64,000 nucleotides of DNA from Pontiella sulfatireligans (GCF_900890705.1 NZ_CAAHFH010000001.1:744001-808000); one strand, 5' to 3'. Counted from the first letter of the stretch, positions 1 to 9,767 are shown. Numbers and translations: made by a program. Notes: generated from the sequence alone by a model not told the origin.

Positions 1-1
1 C

Positions 2-1438
2 GAGGAAAAAGCGGAACCCCCGCCGGGAGAGCTCGACAGCGATATCCTCAACGACATGACTCTTACCGGCACCATGAAGGGGACGCCGGGCTTTATGGCC
101 CCCGAACAAACGGTGCGGGAGGGCAATAAAACCATAAAAACCGATATCTATGCCCTGGGAGCCCTGCTCTACAATATCCTGACCCACGAAATTCCGGTAA
201 AGGGCAGCAGTGCCAACGAAGTGGTGGAGAATACCCGTGTCGGAAAAATTGTACCGCCGCGCAAAAGATGTCCCGAAAAGCATATCCCGCAAGGCCTGGC
301 TGCCGTTGCGCTTAAGGCGTTGGCATTTGATCCGAACAACCGGTATGGCAGCGTTCTGGCGCTTCAGGCGGAAATCCAGCGTTTTGTGAGCGGCTTTCCA
401 ACCGAAGCGGAACGGGCGGGTCCGGTTGTACGATTAACCCTGCTGGCCCAGCGCCACCGCAAACTCACGTTCTGGCTTACCGCCTTTTTGGCCGTGCTGG
501 CGATCGTGATGAGCATCAACCTGTCCATCATCAGCCGCAAACATCGCGCGGCCGAGACCAACTTCGCGCTCTTCCGAAATGAGCAGGAAGAAACCAACCG
601 CATCAACAAAGAACTGACGGATCTCTCTATCCTTGCACAGGAAATCCCCAACTATACCCATGCTCACAGAATGCAAAAGCTCACCGAAAAGCTTCTTGCC
701 CTCGGCAGGATCGAGCCGGACCGACTGCAGGTCGTTTTGCGTCGACAGGCCACCGGCCTCCTCGTGACGCAACAGTTCAACGAGGCCATCAAAGCCTATG
801 AAAAACTAACCGATCCGAGTCAACACACGCTGCGACGTCTGAAACTGTGCCGCGAATACGCGACCCTCAAACCCGAGGATTGGAAATCGCTTTCCGGTCC
901 CGAGCTGGCCCAGCTGCTGGCCACCCACTATTCGACCCTTTCAGGATCGCTCGCCAAGTTAATCTATTACCATGATTGCCAATCACCCCGCTCCCGCAAT
1001 CCGGAGGAGCATATCGCCGTGGTCGGTATCATGCTGGTAAGGCATAACGACATCTCTAACGCAGGTAAAATTCCTCATCTAAAACTAAACAGACGCCCGA
1101 AAGGTTGGCATCTGGATCTCTCCCGAACGCCCTACAGCTCCTACCGAATCGAAATGACGTCCCCAGTCGAGGATCTGAATATTCTCCAGTCGCTGCAGCT
1201 CTATTCGCTGGACATCAGTCACACCCCGGTTTCCCTGGTAAAGGAACTCCGCTACCTTGAGATTAAGGAACTCCGTATGGTCGGAGCCGCGTTGCAACCC
1301 GCCAAAGGACTCGTCGGACTTTTTGAATCCATGGGTCTCGAACGGCTGGTTCTGGGCAAAGGCGACTATCCGGAAGGAACGATCCGGTTTATACGGTCAA
1401 AAGGAATCGAAGTCGTTGAAGAGGAATACGAACACTGA
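2..1438 (+). CDS. Membrane Ser/Thr protein kinase, C-terminal part (5' end outside window)
   Basis: The frame is open from the window edge, so the N-lobe and catalytic loop lie upstream. Visible near the start is the end of the activation segment, GTPGFMAPEQ, followed by the C-lobe motif TDIYALGALLYNILT. Both match the full-length kinase at 30793-32817. A hydrophobic segment encoded near nt 463-530 is a single membrane span. After it come about 300 residues, probably extracytoplasmic, that end in leucine-rich-like repeats (LDISHTPVSLVKELRYLEIK region), a layout common in PVC-group kinases. It probably phosphorylates a regulatory partner on the inside in response to an outside cue; the partner is unknown. 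It converges on the sigma factor gene at 1575-2174, so that factor is not co-transcribed with it. Confidence in a kinase is high, in its role low. Confidence 0.9.
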   Translation, partial: EEKAEPPPGELDSDILNDMTLTGTMKGTPGFMAPEQTVREGNKTIKTDIYALGALLYNILTHEIPVKGSSANEVVENTRVGKIVPPRKRCPEKHIPQGLAAVALKALAFDPNNRYGSVLALQAEIQRFVSGFPTEAERAGPVVRLTLLAQRHRKLTFWLTAFLAVLAIVMSINLSIISRKHRAAETNFALFRNEQEETNRINKELTDLSILAQEIPNYTHAHRMQKLTEKLLALGRIEPDRLQVVLRRQATGLLVTQQFNEAIKAYEKLTDPSQHTLRRLKLCREYATLKPEDWKSLSGPELAQLLATHYSTLSGSLAKLIYYHDCQSPRSRNPEEHIAVVGIMLVRHNDISNAGKIPHLKLNRRPKGWHLDLSRTPYSSYRIEMTSPVEDLNILQSLQLYSLDISHTPVSLVKELRYLEIKELRMVGAALQPAKGLVGLFESMGLERLVLGKGDYPEGTIRFIRSKGIEVVEEEYEH

Positions 1439-1561
1439 ATATCGAACATGGAACGTCGAAGGATATATCTCCTTCAGCATTGCCACTCTCTTCGTTCGTT
1501 GCTGTCCTGCTTCGCAGTCCAGCCTCTGCCTTCGGCGGTCGATATTCGTTGTTCGATATTC
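1437..1561. repeat. Intergenic inverted repeat between convergent kinase and sigma genes
   Basis: A perfect 12-bp inverted repeat lies at 1437-1448 (GAATATCGAACA) and 1550-1561 (TGTTCGATATTC), with a further GATATTCG unit on each side of the right arm. The element starts at the kinase stop codon and ends just before the stop of the opposing sigma gene. It may act as a bidirectional transcription barrier or be a dispersed intergenic repeat; no T-run typical of an intrinsic terminator follows either arm. Confidence 0.55.
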
Positions 1562-1574
1562 GATATTCATCAGT

Positions 1575-2174
1575 TCATTCAAGTTCTTCGCGCAGCAGCT
1601 CAATTTCCTCCGCCAAACGCTCTTTAACCCGGTTCTTCAGCCGATAGACCGAATTTTCCTTGAGCTCCATTTTGCTCGCAATTTGCTCCACACTCATTCC
1701 TTCGATGCTGAGTCTGAATACCTGAATCGCCTTGCCGGAAAACAGTCCGTCAATCCGCTCCATGGCCAGATTAAAAATATGCACCCGCCACTCCCGTTCG
1801 GCAATCCGATCAAGATCCGGTAAGCGAATGGCATTCAGGTAGGAGCGTGTTTTATCCTGACGGGCTTTTTCCAACCGCTCTGTATCCAATACGCGCTTGC
1901 GGATATAATTTTTCACGCAATTTGACGTGACCGCACTCAACCAACTCCGGAAACGTTTGGTGGGATCTTCATCCTTCTCCCCGATTTTATTCCAGACCTT
2001 GAGCATCACCTGCTGGACCATATCGTCCGCATCATTCTCGGAAATGTTCATGTTGCGGATGATCGCGCGAATATACGGGCGGTAGATGCGCAGAAAATCC
2101 TCCCATGATTGTTCGTCATGGTTCTCCTTCAACCGCTGAATCAGCGTTTGTCTGGTTTTATAGTCATCATCCAT
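1575..2174 (-). CDS. ECF-type RNA polymerase sigma factor
   Basis: A 199-residue protein with the two ECF domains. Region 2 includes DADDMVQQVMLKVWNK, the -10 binding helix, at about residues 48-63. Region 4 carries a helix-turn-helix near SVEQIASKMELKENSVYRLK at about residues 156-175. It should direct core polymerase to a specific promoter set. A TTG codon lies directly upstream at 2175-2177, but the ATG at 2172-2174 is preferred. The start sits only 3 nt after the stop of a GH95-like fragment on the same strand, so its promoter must lie inside or upstream of that remnant. The protein resembles the sigma factor at 32814-33407. The nearby kinase (2-1438) is convergent, so functional pairing here is an inference. 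Confidence 0.88.
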   Translation of the reverse strand: MDDDYKTRQTLIQRLKENHDEQSWEDFLRIYRPYIRAIIRNMNISENDADDMVQQVMLKVWNKIGEKDEDPTKRFRSWLSAVTSNCVKNYIRKRVLDTERLEKARQDKTRSYLNAIRLPDLDRIAEREWRVHIFNLAMERIDGLFSGKAIQVFRLSIEGMSVEQIASKMELKENSVYRLKNRVKERLAEEIELLREELE

Positions 2175-2177
2175 CAA

Positions 2178-2486
2178 TCAACCGCCCCAAGCCCACGTCA
2201 GTCGGCCTTCATCTGGAGCGTCTCCCCTTTTGCGCATGTTGACCCTATAGGTAGTGAATACTCCATCTTTGGCAACAACTTCCATCTTCTTACCGACTGC
2301 GCCCACGATATCAGTTTTGATCAGGATGTCACCCGCCTTTACGGCTGTTAATTCAAACGACTGTGTTTTTCCATCAACGCGCTTCGCAGATACGAGATGT
2401 GCGCCTTCGCAGCGCAGGTCGCGATATTCGACATTCTGCCACTTCGACGGCACGGCGGGGAAGACGCGCACCACGTCGCTCAACAA
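2178..2486 (-). pseudogene. C-terminal fragment of a GH95-like glycosidase
   Basis: About 100 codons read VVRVFPAVPSKWQNVEYRDL and continue with LRCEGAHLVSAKRVDGK. This is the typical C-terminal beta-sandwich segment of GH95 alpha-L-fucosidases and related six-hairpin enzymes. There is no ATG, ribosome site or signal peptide. The similarity begins abruptly near 2480, where a different fragment starts on the other strand. The natural stop (TGA, 2178-2180) is kept and lies just before the sigma factor start. This is a 5'-deleted remnant of an enzyme of about 750-800 residues. GH95 is the best guess; other six-hairpin families share this fold. Confidence 0.6.
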
Positions 2487-2601
2487 ATACTATCCGCTGG
2501 AAAAAGGCAACGTCACCTCCTGGACACTGAAAGTTATGGTGTGTGATGACGGGGTTCCTTCCCGTTACACCACCAAAGAAATGGCCATCAAAATATGGTA
2601 A
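2487..2601 (+). other. Possible gene fragment ending in a cadherin/Ig-like strand
   Basis: From the junction at about 2487 the + strand reads for some 38 codons, including TLKVMVCDDGVPSRYTTKEM, to a TAA at 2599-2601. The DDGVPS...TT pattern recalls the last strands of cadherin-like or bacterial Ig-like repeats in large exoproteins. There is no start codon or signal peptide. It abuts the GH95-like fragment of the opposite strand, suggesting a rearrangement scar. The rest of the gap to 2841 shows no coding signal apart from a possible promoter. Confidence 0.25.
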
Positions 2602-2729
2602 TCAGCCCTATTGGCCCCTTTTGGATTTGTGCAACAAACCGAAGCGCATTCTTTACGGAGTTGGCGACCTGCGGCGCAAAAGCACCTAGATGAAAAACGG
2701 ACCGTTCAGCTAACTTCTACCTTTTGGAA

Positions 2730-2756
2730 TTGCCATTTAGAACCCTTTTGTATAAA
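2730..2756 (+). promoter_or_regulatory. Possible sigma-70-like promoter upstream of the esterase operon
   Basis: TTGCCA at 2730-2735 and TATAAA at 2751-2756 are separated by 15 nt in an AT-rich stretch about 85 nt before the ATG at 2842. The spacer is shorter than ideal, and PVC promoter consensus is poorly known, so this is a weak call. Confidence 0.22.
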
Positions 2757-2841
2757 ACATTTTATCTTATGTGTAGTGATTGCCTGTTTTTTCGTTCCAC
2801 CACGTCAGAATAATTTGAATATCACACGAAAGGGAGCTGAA

Positions 2842-4428
2842 ATGAAACGGTTTTGGATTGTACTGGCAGGAGCTCTGGCCGCTCTGTCCGCAGCGGCGGA
2901 TGTTAAGCTGCCCGCCTTGTTCAGCAACGGCATGGTTTTGCAGCGCGAGACCATCGCACCGATGTGGGGCTGGGCAGAGCCCGGCGAAAAAATAACGGTA
3001 TCGACCACATGGGGCGCCAAAGCCGCCGCGACCGCGGAAAAAGACGGCACCTGGCAGGTGGCTCTAAAGACGCCGGTAGCTGGCGGCCCGTTCGATATCA
3101 CCGTACAGGGAAACAACACCGAAACCCTCACGAATGTTCTCTCCGGCGAAGTTTGGCTTTGTACCGGACAGTCGAATATGGATTGCGAACTCAAGTTCTT
3201 TACCAAAGACGCAAAAGAGGAAAAATATCAGCCCCTGGTGGACTATATTCGCAATGAAATCAAGACCGCCAACGATCCGTTGCTGCGGCATATCGCAGTG
3301 CCGCGGAACCCGTCGTTTTATGAGAAGGTGTCTGATTTCAAGGGCCGGTGGGTTTCAGTTAATCCGGAAGAGAGTTCAGGCATCACGGCCACGGGCTATT
3401 TTTTCGGCCGCGAGTTGCGCCGGGAACTCGGCGTACCGGTCGGTCTGGTGGAATGCACCTGGGGCGGCACGAGAATTCAGGCGTGGATCTCACCTGATGT
3501 CTACCGCGCAGACCCGGAAAAAGCAGCCTATTATGAGTCAGAGGCGGCCGCACTCAAAAAACGTTCCAGCACCTGGAACGCCGAAACGGCTGAACAAGTC
3601 TATCAAGAGGCTCTTGCAAAGTGGGAAGCCAGCGACAAAAAAGACAAGCGCCCGAAGAAACCGATCGATCCGGTAAAGACCCCCTACCTCCCCGTCACCC
3701 TGCACAACGGGATGGTTTCGGCGGTCGTGCCCTATGCCATCAAAGGCGCCATCTGGTATCAGGGCGAATCGAATTCGCGCTATATGACCGACTCTTACGA
3801 AGACTATTTCACTACACTGATTCAAAGCTGGCGCGAGGAATGGGGCCGGGGCGACTTCCCGTTCTACTGGGCGCAGCTTGCCAACTGGGACGGTCGTGAT
3901 GCGTGGATGGATCGGCTTGGCTGGGTGAAGGTTTGCGATCAACAGCGGCGCACCCTGAAACTTCCAAACACTGGAATGGCGGTGCTCAATGATATTGGAG
4001 AAGCCCAGGATGTTCATCCGCACAATAAGATGGATGCCGGCAAACGACTGGCGCTGTGGGCGCTGGCCAATGATTACGGCATCAAGGTTCCCGCCTATAG
4101 CGGGCCGCTCTACAAAAGCCATACCATCAAAAAGGGCACCGTGCTCGTCACGTTCGACCACGCCGGGTCCGGCCTAATGACCGGGCACAAAAACCTGCTC
4201 GACGATGCGGAGGAAGTGAATGAGCCGCTCCAGTTTTTCGAGATTACAGGAGCTGACCACGATTGGAAACGGGCGGAGGCCAGGATCGTTTCGGCGGATA
4301 CCATTGATGTCTCGCACCCCGACATTCCGGATCCGGTGGCGGTGCGCTATGCCTGGTCGATCTATCCCGAAGGCGCCAATCTCTACAACAAAGAAGGCCT
4401 GCCCGCCTCCGTCTTCACAACGGAATAA
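2842..4428 (+). CDS. Sialate O-acetylesterase-like SGNH hydrolase
   Basis: A 528-residue exported esterase of the SASA (sialate O-acetylesterase) family. It should remove O-acetyl groups from polysaccharide side chains and so open them to other enzymes. The ATG at 2842 follows an AGGGAG ribosome site and starts a signal peptide (MKRFWIVLAGALAALSAAA). An in-frame upstream extension to 2611 has no such features. Ser111 in CTGQSNMDCEL is the expected nucleophile, WYQGESN is a family block, and the His of DVHPHNK is a candidate triad base. The stop is only 5 nt before the next gene, a heparinase-like protein, so the two are probably co-transcribed. The substrate in this locus is unknown. Confidence 0.88.
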   Translation: MKRFWIVLAGALAALSAAADVKLPALFSNGMVLQRETIAPMWGWAEPGEKITVSTTWGAKAAATAEKDGTWQVALKTPVAGGPFDITVQGNNTETLTNVLSGEVWLCTGQSNMDCELKFFTKDAKEEKYQPLVDYIRNEIKTANDPLLRHIAVPRNPSFYEKVSDFKGRWVSVNPEESSGITATGYFFGRELRRELGVPVGLVECTWGGTRIQAWISPDVYRADPEKAAYYESEAAALKKRSSTWNAETAEQVYQEALAKWEASDKKDKRPKKPIDPVKTPYLPVTLHNGMVSAVVPYAIKGAIWYQGESNSRYMTDSYEDYFTTLIQSWREEWGRGDFPFYWAQLANWDGRDAWMDRLGWVKVCDQQRRTLKLPNTGMAVLNDIGEAQDVHPHNKMDAGKRLALWALANDYGIKVPAYSGPLYKSHTIKKGTVLVTFDHAGSGLMTGHKNLLDDAEEVNEPLQFFEITGADHDWKRAEARIVSADTIDVSHPDIPDPVAVRYAWSIYPEGANLYNKEGLPASVFTTE

Positions 4429-4433
4429 AACAT

Positions 4434-7400
4434 ATGATAAAGCGATTATTATTACTCAGCACTGTTTCCCTGATTCCGTTCCTTTCTAAGGCGGCGGAAA
4501 CCACGGCAGCCTATGTCCCCTTCTCCAGCGCGGCGGTGGCGCAGACCGTCGCGAATACGCTCCCGCCGATGGGCACCGACCACTCCAACAAGCTCGAGCG
4601 CATGACTTTTTTCATGAACGGCGACTTCACCTATCCGTTGCGCGACATCCACGAATATGCCTCTGGAAACCGTTCGCGTGCGTTCCAGCTCGCGCATCCC
4701 GTCCGTCGCCACAGCCATAGCGCGTACGATGTGAGCTGGGCAGACAACAACGTGGTCAACAAATATACAAAGCAAGAGGTAGCCGCCTGGGCACCTCAGC
4801 ACACCCCCGGCATCAAAACCCCGCATCCCGTCGACCACAATGTGAATTGGAACTGGAGCCCGGCAAACCCCGATGTGATTACCGATACATACGGGGTCGC
4901 TTTCCCCAACGCAACCTACCCTGAAAACCAGACCGGCTACGGCGTCTCCGCGCAGGGCGAAGTGGTCTCCGTCACCTACTGGGAAGATCCGGCCTATGCT
5001 TCCAGTCCCTACACCGTCTACTGCACGTCGGACACAAGCGAACCCGACCTGAATATTTTCAACGGCCGCTACTACTTCACCGGTATGCGCGACTACCTGC
5101 GCAACGAATGGTTGATGACTGCCATGGTATACCTTTCGCGGGCATACCTCGAAAGCGGCGACGAGGTCTATGCAGAATACGTAACGGAAATCCTCGTTGG
5201 CTACGCCGCCAACTACAACTCCATGTTCGGCGTGCGAGAGCACATCAGCTCAAAAGGCCGGATGGGAAGCTATGTCTTCGACCCGATGCTCGACCATATC
5301 GGTTCTTCAATGAAGCTGCTTCAGCGTTTTCACAGAGACACCGGCTACCATGTCGGCATCGACCGGCTCAATGACCTGATGGATATCTATGACAGCATCT
5401 ACAGCGCCGATGCACTGAATGCGACCGTCCCTGGCACAGGGATCAGTGCCCGCGACTTTATCGAACAAAACTTTATCGAACCGGTTTTCGACCTCTCTTG
5501 GGATACCCGCCCGAGTATAGACGAGGTGGTCGGCAACATTGCCGACTATGCGTTCGACACCTGCCATGCGGCACTGGTGATGGGCAAACCGGACTGGGCG
5601 CGCATGTGCAACGACTATGTTGAAATCAACCTGACCCAAAGCATTGCCAGTTGGGATATGATCACGCTCGAGTCGCCGGGCTACCACATTAACTGGGCGG
5701 GCAACGTGTCGCGCGCGGCCCACCTGATGAACTATTACGAAGATCCGCCCGGCTACACCGACTCCAACGGCGTGCATCTTGAAGCGCAGGACTACCGCCT
5801 GACCGACAACTTTAAGCGCATCTTCACCAGCCCCGATGTCTTCCGCTATCCCGATGGACGGAACATGGCCGTACACGACGCCGCCAACCGCGAGCCCACC
5901 ACGATTAAAAATGTCGGATGGCCGAACTACAGCGCCGGGATCATTGAAAAATGCCTAAACCGAATTGCCCCCGGATTTGGCCATACCTCGCTGGGAGACG
6001 GCGAGGACGACCAACAGATCCAGGCGCACCTCCACTGGTCGGGGGGCGGCAGCCACACCCATAACGATAATTTAACCATGGGACTCTTCGCCTTCGGCCG
6101 CGAACTCTACGGCGATCCCGGCTACAGCTGGGCAACCTATGCACGGGCTCCCTATGGCCACAACACGGTGCTGATCAACGGCAACAGTCCGTACACCGGA
6201 CAGGGGCGAATCGGCAACAACCTGTTCCATGCGCCGACCATGCCCGGCCTTGCCGTCACTCGAATCGATCATTCCGAAGACTATCGGGTATCCGATTCAT
6301 CTATCGACCGTTACCGCCGCACCTTCGCGCTCAATACCACCGACCTCGACCGCCCATATTTGATCGACCTGTTTGAAGTTTTCGGCGGAAACAAACACGA
6401 ATTCTTCCTTCAAGGTTCCATGCGCGACCGCATGCAGGCCAACAGCAACCTTGCCACCGGCGAAAAGCAGCCCTACACCACGAGCACGAGCTACTACAGC
6501 CTGCTCAGCAACATGGAAATCGGCGATGTGCGGGACGACACCACCGTGACAATGAGCTACACCGACGATGTGCAACAAGGCGTCAAGATCCACTTAGCCC
6601 ACGATGCCTCCGACAACATGGAACTGATCCTTGGCGACGGGCCGGTGTTTTACGACACCTCCACTCCGTCCACCGGCGAAGCCGGACTCACCACGCCCAA
6701 AATGGTGCTGCGGCGCGACGGCTCCAACCTTAAAACCGTTTTCGTGCTCGTGCATGAGCCCTTTAACGGTGGAGCAAGCGCCATCCAGTCCGTGGATAAA
6801 ACCCTCGTCGAAAGCAATGGTGTTCCTGTGGAGCTGGCACTCACGATCACCTTCACCGACGGCCGTGTCGACCACCACCTCTTCTCGCTCGACGGCTCCG
6901 ACGAGGTGAACATTGAAGACCAACGCAGCATGTCGACCGGCGCACTCAGCGCCAACGCCTCCTATGCCGCCGCCATCACCGACGGAAGCGATTGCGACCT
7001 CTACCTCGTCGGCGGCACCTCCGCCAACTATGGAAGCAAAAGCTTGAACCTGTCCGAAGCCGTTGTGACCGGCAGCCTGCTCGCCACGCACCGCGCAATT
7101 CTCGGCGACGATGAAGACGGGTATGTCAGCGACATCAACCTGCCCGTTGGCGAACGGCTCGACCGCGAAATGATCTACATCGACTTCCTGAAGCCCGACG
7201 GCTCGGTTGACTTTGTGGATTCGTTCGAAATCAAACGCATTGAGGCCCACTCCAACGGCGTCTTCATCGCCATTCATCAGGACGCCGTCGTCGATTACGA
7301 TCCCGTTGACGGCGTATTCAAACAATATGCGGTAAACCAGAGTTTCCGCGAAGCGGCGCAGGTGCGCGTGCGCTACATGCCTTCGGCCTCAACCGTGCCC

Positions 7401-9590
7401 GTGGCACACATTTCGCCAAACCAGGGACGCTGGGAGCGTGAAATGCCGTCCGAAACCCTTCCGGTTCCTGCCGGAGACATCGTGATCGACACGCGCGACT
7501 TCAACGGAACCGTTCGCATTGGCATCGACGCACCGCCTTCGGGAACAGCGACCAACACGCATATCATTTCCACAGCTTCAATTGCCGCCGGCACCGGTTC
7601 CGTGCTTTATGCCCAGACCGAAAACAGCGGTGGTGTGATGGTTCCGCCACAAATTAAGCAAGGCTTCCGCAATGTGTTGCCGGGGCAGGCATCAGGAACC
7701 ACCTATCCCGGCCTGTTCTGCAGCTATTCTCAGGGCAGCGGCACGGTGCTGCCGGATATCCGAGTGCCGGAATTGGGTCTCTCTGACTCCAACGATTATA
7801 TCTACGAAGGCTTCATCGATGTTCCAACCTCTGGAACATACTCTTTCCGTTATATGGGCGAAGATGTAGGTCTCAAAATCAACGACGTCGAAATCGGCAA
7901 CTCGCTCACCGACGAGCGCCGTATACCGTGGGAGGTGCAGGTTGCCCTGCTGGCCGGCACGCACAAAATCGAAGTGTTGCTAACGTGGAACGACACCGAC
8001 CAGGATAGTATGCGCAACATCGGCACCTTTTTCCTCGACTGGAAACTGCCGGGTTCAAACAACTACGAACGCGTTCCTCCTGAGGCCTTCAGCCACACCG
8101 TGGTCGGAGCAATCCCTTCCGTCACGCTGCAGGTGGATGCCGATCCGACCAATCATCTCGCCTACACCTTCTCGGTGGCGGCATCCGATGACGGCCTCGG
8201 CTTCCCCATCCCCTCCTCCAACATCGGCTGGGATCTCGATGGCGACGGCCGGATCGACTTTACCGGCGTAAGTGCCCTGTCGCATATCTATCCAATCTCT
8301 GGAACCTATTCCATCGAAGTCATCGCGGTAAACAGCGCTGGCGAGCGTGCCAGCGATTCCACGATTGTCGATGCAGGCACCGCTCCACCCAACCTGGCGC
8401 CGGCGGCCTCCAACATGGTGGTCTCCGTCATGGAAAACGGAAGCACGAATATCGTGCTGACCGGCTCCGACCCGGAAGGCAGCAACCTGACCTACCAGGT
8501 TGTTTTGCAACCCACCAACGGGACTCTTAGCGGCACAGCTCCTGACCTGACCTACACGCCGGACACTGACTATACCGGTTCCGACAGCTTTACCTTCACC
8601 GTCAGCGACGGCCAGACCAATAGTACGCCTGGCACGGTTTCGATCACAGTTGATCCGCTTGATGCCGGCGGACCCCTTGAGTTGCTGATCAACGGATCGT
8701 TCGAAGACGGAACATCCAACTTCACCTTTGCCGCCAATGCAGGCAACATTCCCTTAACAACCAATATGATTGGCCGGTGGGTTGTGCGTGAATTGGGCGA
8801 AGACACCAACATGGATGTAGCTGATGCCCAGGCCGTTATTTCCGGACAGGACGGCTCTCTTTCCATGATGTTCCAGATTGCCTCCAAACGGGGAATCGTG
8901 CAGGTCGTGCAGGTTCCGCAAGCCGATATTAGCGGCCTCGATCTTTCCTTCTCGGCGCTGTTTGCCTCCCCGGGCCGCGAAGGGCTGACTTCATCGGATA
9001 TGAGTGGCTACCAAGTGATCGGCTTCGACGATTTTTCGGGACTCACCGCGGATCTTGGCGGGACGTATGAGTTTACCGGCGGCACCTACGATACGCTGGT
9101 GGACAGACGTACGCTGAGCGATTCGGAGGTCTCCGAAACCAGCTTTACGCTCTTCAATCACAACATAACCTTGAGCAATCACTACCCCTACATCGCAGTG
9201 CTTCTCGGAGGGGAGGCGACGGCCCAGAACAGCGACACCGAGTTTGTGGCGGTCGACGGGGTGCAACTGGCCTTGATCCAGAACGAAGCCGTTGATTCCG
9301 ACGGTGACGGGCTGACCGACGCGCAGGAAATTGCGCTGGGGACCCATCCGAACAACCCGGATTCCGTCTTCGAAATTACGGGTACTACGCCGCTTCCAAT
9401 ATCAGGAACAATCCAGCTGACCTGGCCAAGCCGCAGCAACGTGCTCTATCGCATTTGGGAAAGCCCCGACCTGATCGGCTGGAATGTTGCGCGTGACTGG
9501 ACAAACGCTCTCACCCCGCCGACGGATGCGACCGAAATGAATATCACCCCGTCCAACGGATTCTTTAAGATCGAAGCCGAGATCCAATAA
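4434..9590 (+). CDS. Large modular heparinase II/III-like polysaccharide lyase
   Basis: A 1718-residue secreted protein with signal peptide MIKRLLLLSTVSLIPFLSKA. An alpha/alpha-toroid region (about residues 190-500) leads into the heparinase II/III-type beta-sandwich with HTHNDNLTMGLFAFGRELYG at about 541-560, including the conserved His-Asn-Asp cluster. Further domains are a PA14-like one (about 1090-1190), a PKD domain with DLDGDGRIDF (about 1228-1310), a cadherin-like repeat (about 1321-1408), a jelly-roll-like domain (about 1416-1610), a calcium-binding DSDGDGLTDAQE repeat (about 1621) and a short C-terminal domain ending FFKIEAEIQ, as seen in Verrucomicrobia exoproteins. It probably cleaves uronic-acid-containing, possibly sulfated, glycans by beta-elimination. 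The exact PL family cannot be fixed by eye. Most family members are 600-800 residues, so the C-terminal 600 residues are accessory. Confidence 0.8.
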   Translation: MIKRLLLLSTVSLIPFLSKAAETTAAYVPFSSAAVAQTVANTLPPMGTDHSNKLERMTFFMNGDFTYPLRDIHEYASGNRSRAFQLAHPVRRHSHSAYDVSWADNNVVNKYTKQEVAAWAPQHTPGIKTPHPVDHNVNWNWSPANPDVITDTYGVAFPNATYPENQTGYGVSAQGEVVSVTYWEDPAYASSPYTVYCTSDTSEPDLNIFNGRYYFTGMRDYLRNEWLMTAMVYLSRAYLESGDEVYAEYVTEILVGYAANYNSMFGVREHISSKGRMGSYVFDPMLDHIGSSMKLLQRFHRDTGYHVGIDRLNDLMDIYDSIYSADALNATVPGTGISARDFIEQNFIEPVFDLSWDTRPSIDEVVGNIADYAFDTCHAALVMGKPDWARMCNDYVEINLTQSIASWDMITLESPGYHINWAGNVSRAAHLMNYYEDPPGYTDSNGVHLEAQDYRLTDNFKRIFTSPDVFRYPDGRNMAVHDAANREPTTIKNVGWPNYSAGIIEKCLNRIAPGFGHTSLGDGEDDQQIQAHLHWSGGGSHTHNDNLTMGLFAFGRELYGDPGYSWATYARAPYGHNTVLINGNSPYTGQGRIGNNLFHAPTMPGLAVTRIDHSEDYRVSDSSIDRYRRTFALNTTDLDRPYLIDLFEVFGGNKHEFFLQGSMRDRMQANSNLATGEKQPYTTSTSYYSLLSNMEIGDVRDDTTVTMSYTDDVQQGVKIHLAHDASDNMELILGDGPVFYDTSTPSTGEAGLTTPKMVLRRDGSNLKTVFVLVHEPFNGGASAIQSVDKTLVESNGVPVELALTITFTDGRVDHHLFSLDGSDEVNIEDQRSMSTGALSANASYAAAITDGSDCDLYLVGGTSANYGSKSLNLSEAVVTGSLLATHRAILGDDEDGYVSDINLPVGERLDREMIYIDFLKPDGSVDFVDSFEIKRIEAHSNGVFIAIHQDAVVDYDPVDGVFKQYAVNQSFREAAQVRVRYMPSASTVPVAHISPNQGRWEREMPSETLPVPAGDIVIDTRDFNGTVRIGIDAPPSGTATNTHIISTASIAAGTGSVLYAQTENSGGVMVPPQIKQGFRNVLPGQASGTTYPGLFCSYSQGSGTVLPDIRVPELGLSDSNDYIYEGFIDVPTSGTYSFRYMGEDVGLKINDVEIGNSLTDERRIPWEVQVALLAGTHKIEVLLTWNDTDQDSMRNIGTFFLDWKLPGSNNYERVPPEAFSHTVVGAIPSVTLQVDADPTNHLAYTFSVAASDDGLGFPIPSSNIGWDLDGDGRIDFTGVSALSHIYPISGTYSIEVIAVNSAGERASDSTIVDAGTAPPNLAPAASNMVVSVMENGSTNIVLTGSDPEGSNLTYQVVLQPTNGTLSGTAPDLTYTPDTDYTGSDSFTFTVSDGQTNSTPGTVSITVDPLDAGGPLELLINGSFEDGTSNFTFAANAGNIPLTTNMIGRWVVRELGEDTNMDVADAQAVISGQDGSLSMMFQIASKRGIVQVVQVPQADISGLDLSFSALFASPGREGLTSSDMSGYQVIGFDDFSGLTADLGGTYEFTGGTYDTLVDRRTLSDSEVSETSFTLFNHNITLSNHYPYIAVLLGGEATAQNSDTEFVAVDGVQLALIQNEAVDSDGDGLTDAQEIALGTHPNNPDSVFEITGTTPLPISGTIQLTWPSRSNVLYRIWESPDLIGWNVARDWTNALTPPTDATEMNITPSNGFFKIEAEIQ

Positions 9591-9611
9591 ACGAGAGGGA
9601 TGACCGGCATA

Positions 9612-9767
9612 ATGAAATGCAGAAACTTCCTTATAATCCCAACCTGTGCCGCAGCTTTCGCTACCCATGCGAAGCCGATGCCAACATCGAATACCAACCG
9701 CTTGGACAGCCATCAATGTACTTCCTCAAAATTCGAGAGAATTAAGAATCAACAGGAGATTGTATGA
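9612..9767 (+). pseudogene. Signal-peptide minigene, probable internally deleted exoprotein
   Basis: A 51-codon ORF begins MKCRNFLIIPTCAAAFATHA, a convincing signal peptide, then loses any recognisable pattern. In another frame, nt 9677-9745 encode DANIEYQPLGQPSMYFLKIR followed by EN and a stop, which reads like the end of a beta-sandwich exoprotein. The simplest view is a gene that kept its first 20 codons and last 20 codons and lost the middle. The ORF's TGA overlaps the ATG of the next fucosidase (ATGA, 9764-9767), so translation of the fucosidase may still be coupled to it. It could also be a real small secreted peptide. Confidence 0.4.

Noticed and set aside
2611..2841. N-terminal extension of the esterase frame upstream of 2842
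   Set aside because: It has no ribosome site, contains no hydrophobic leader and would bury the clear signal peptide that starts at 2842.
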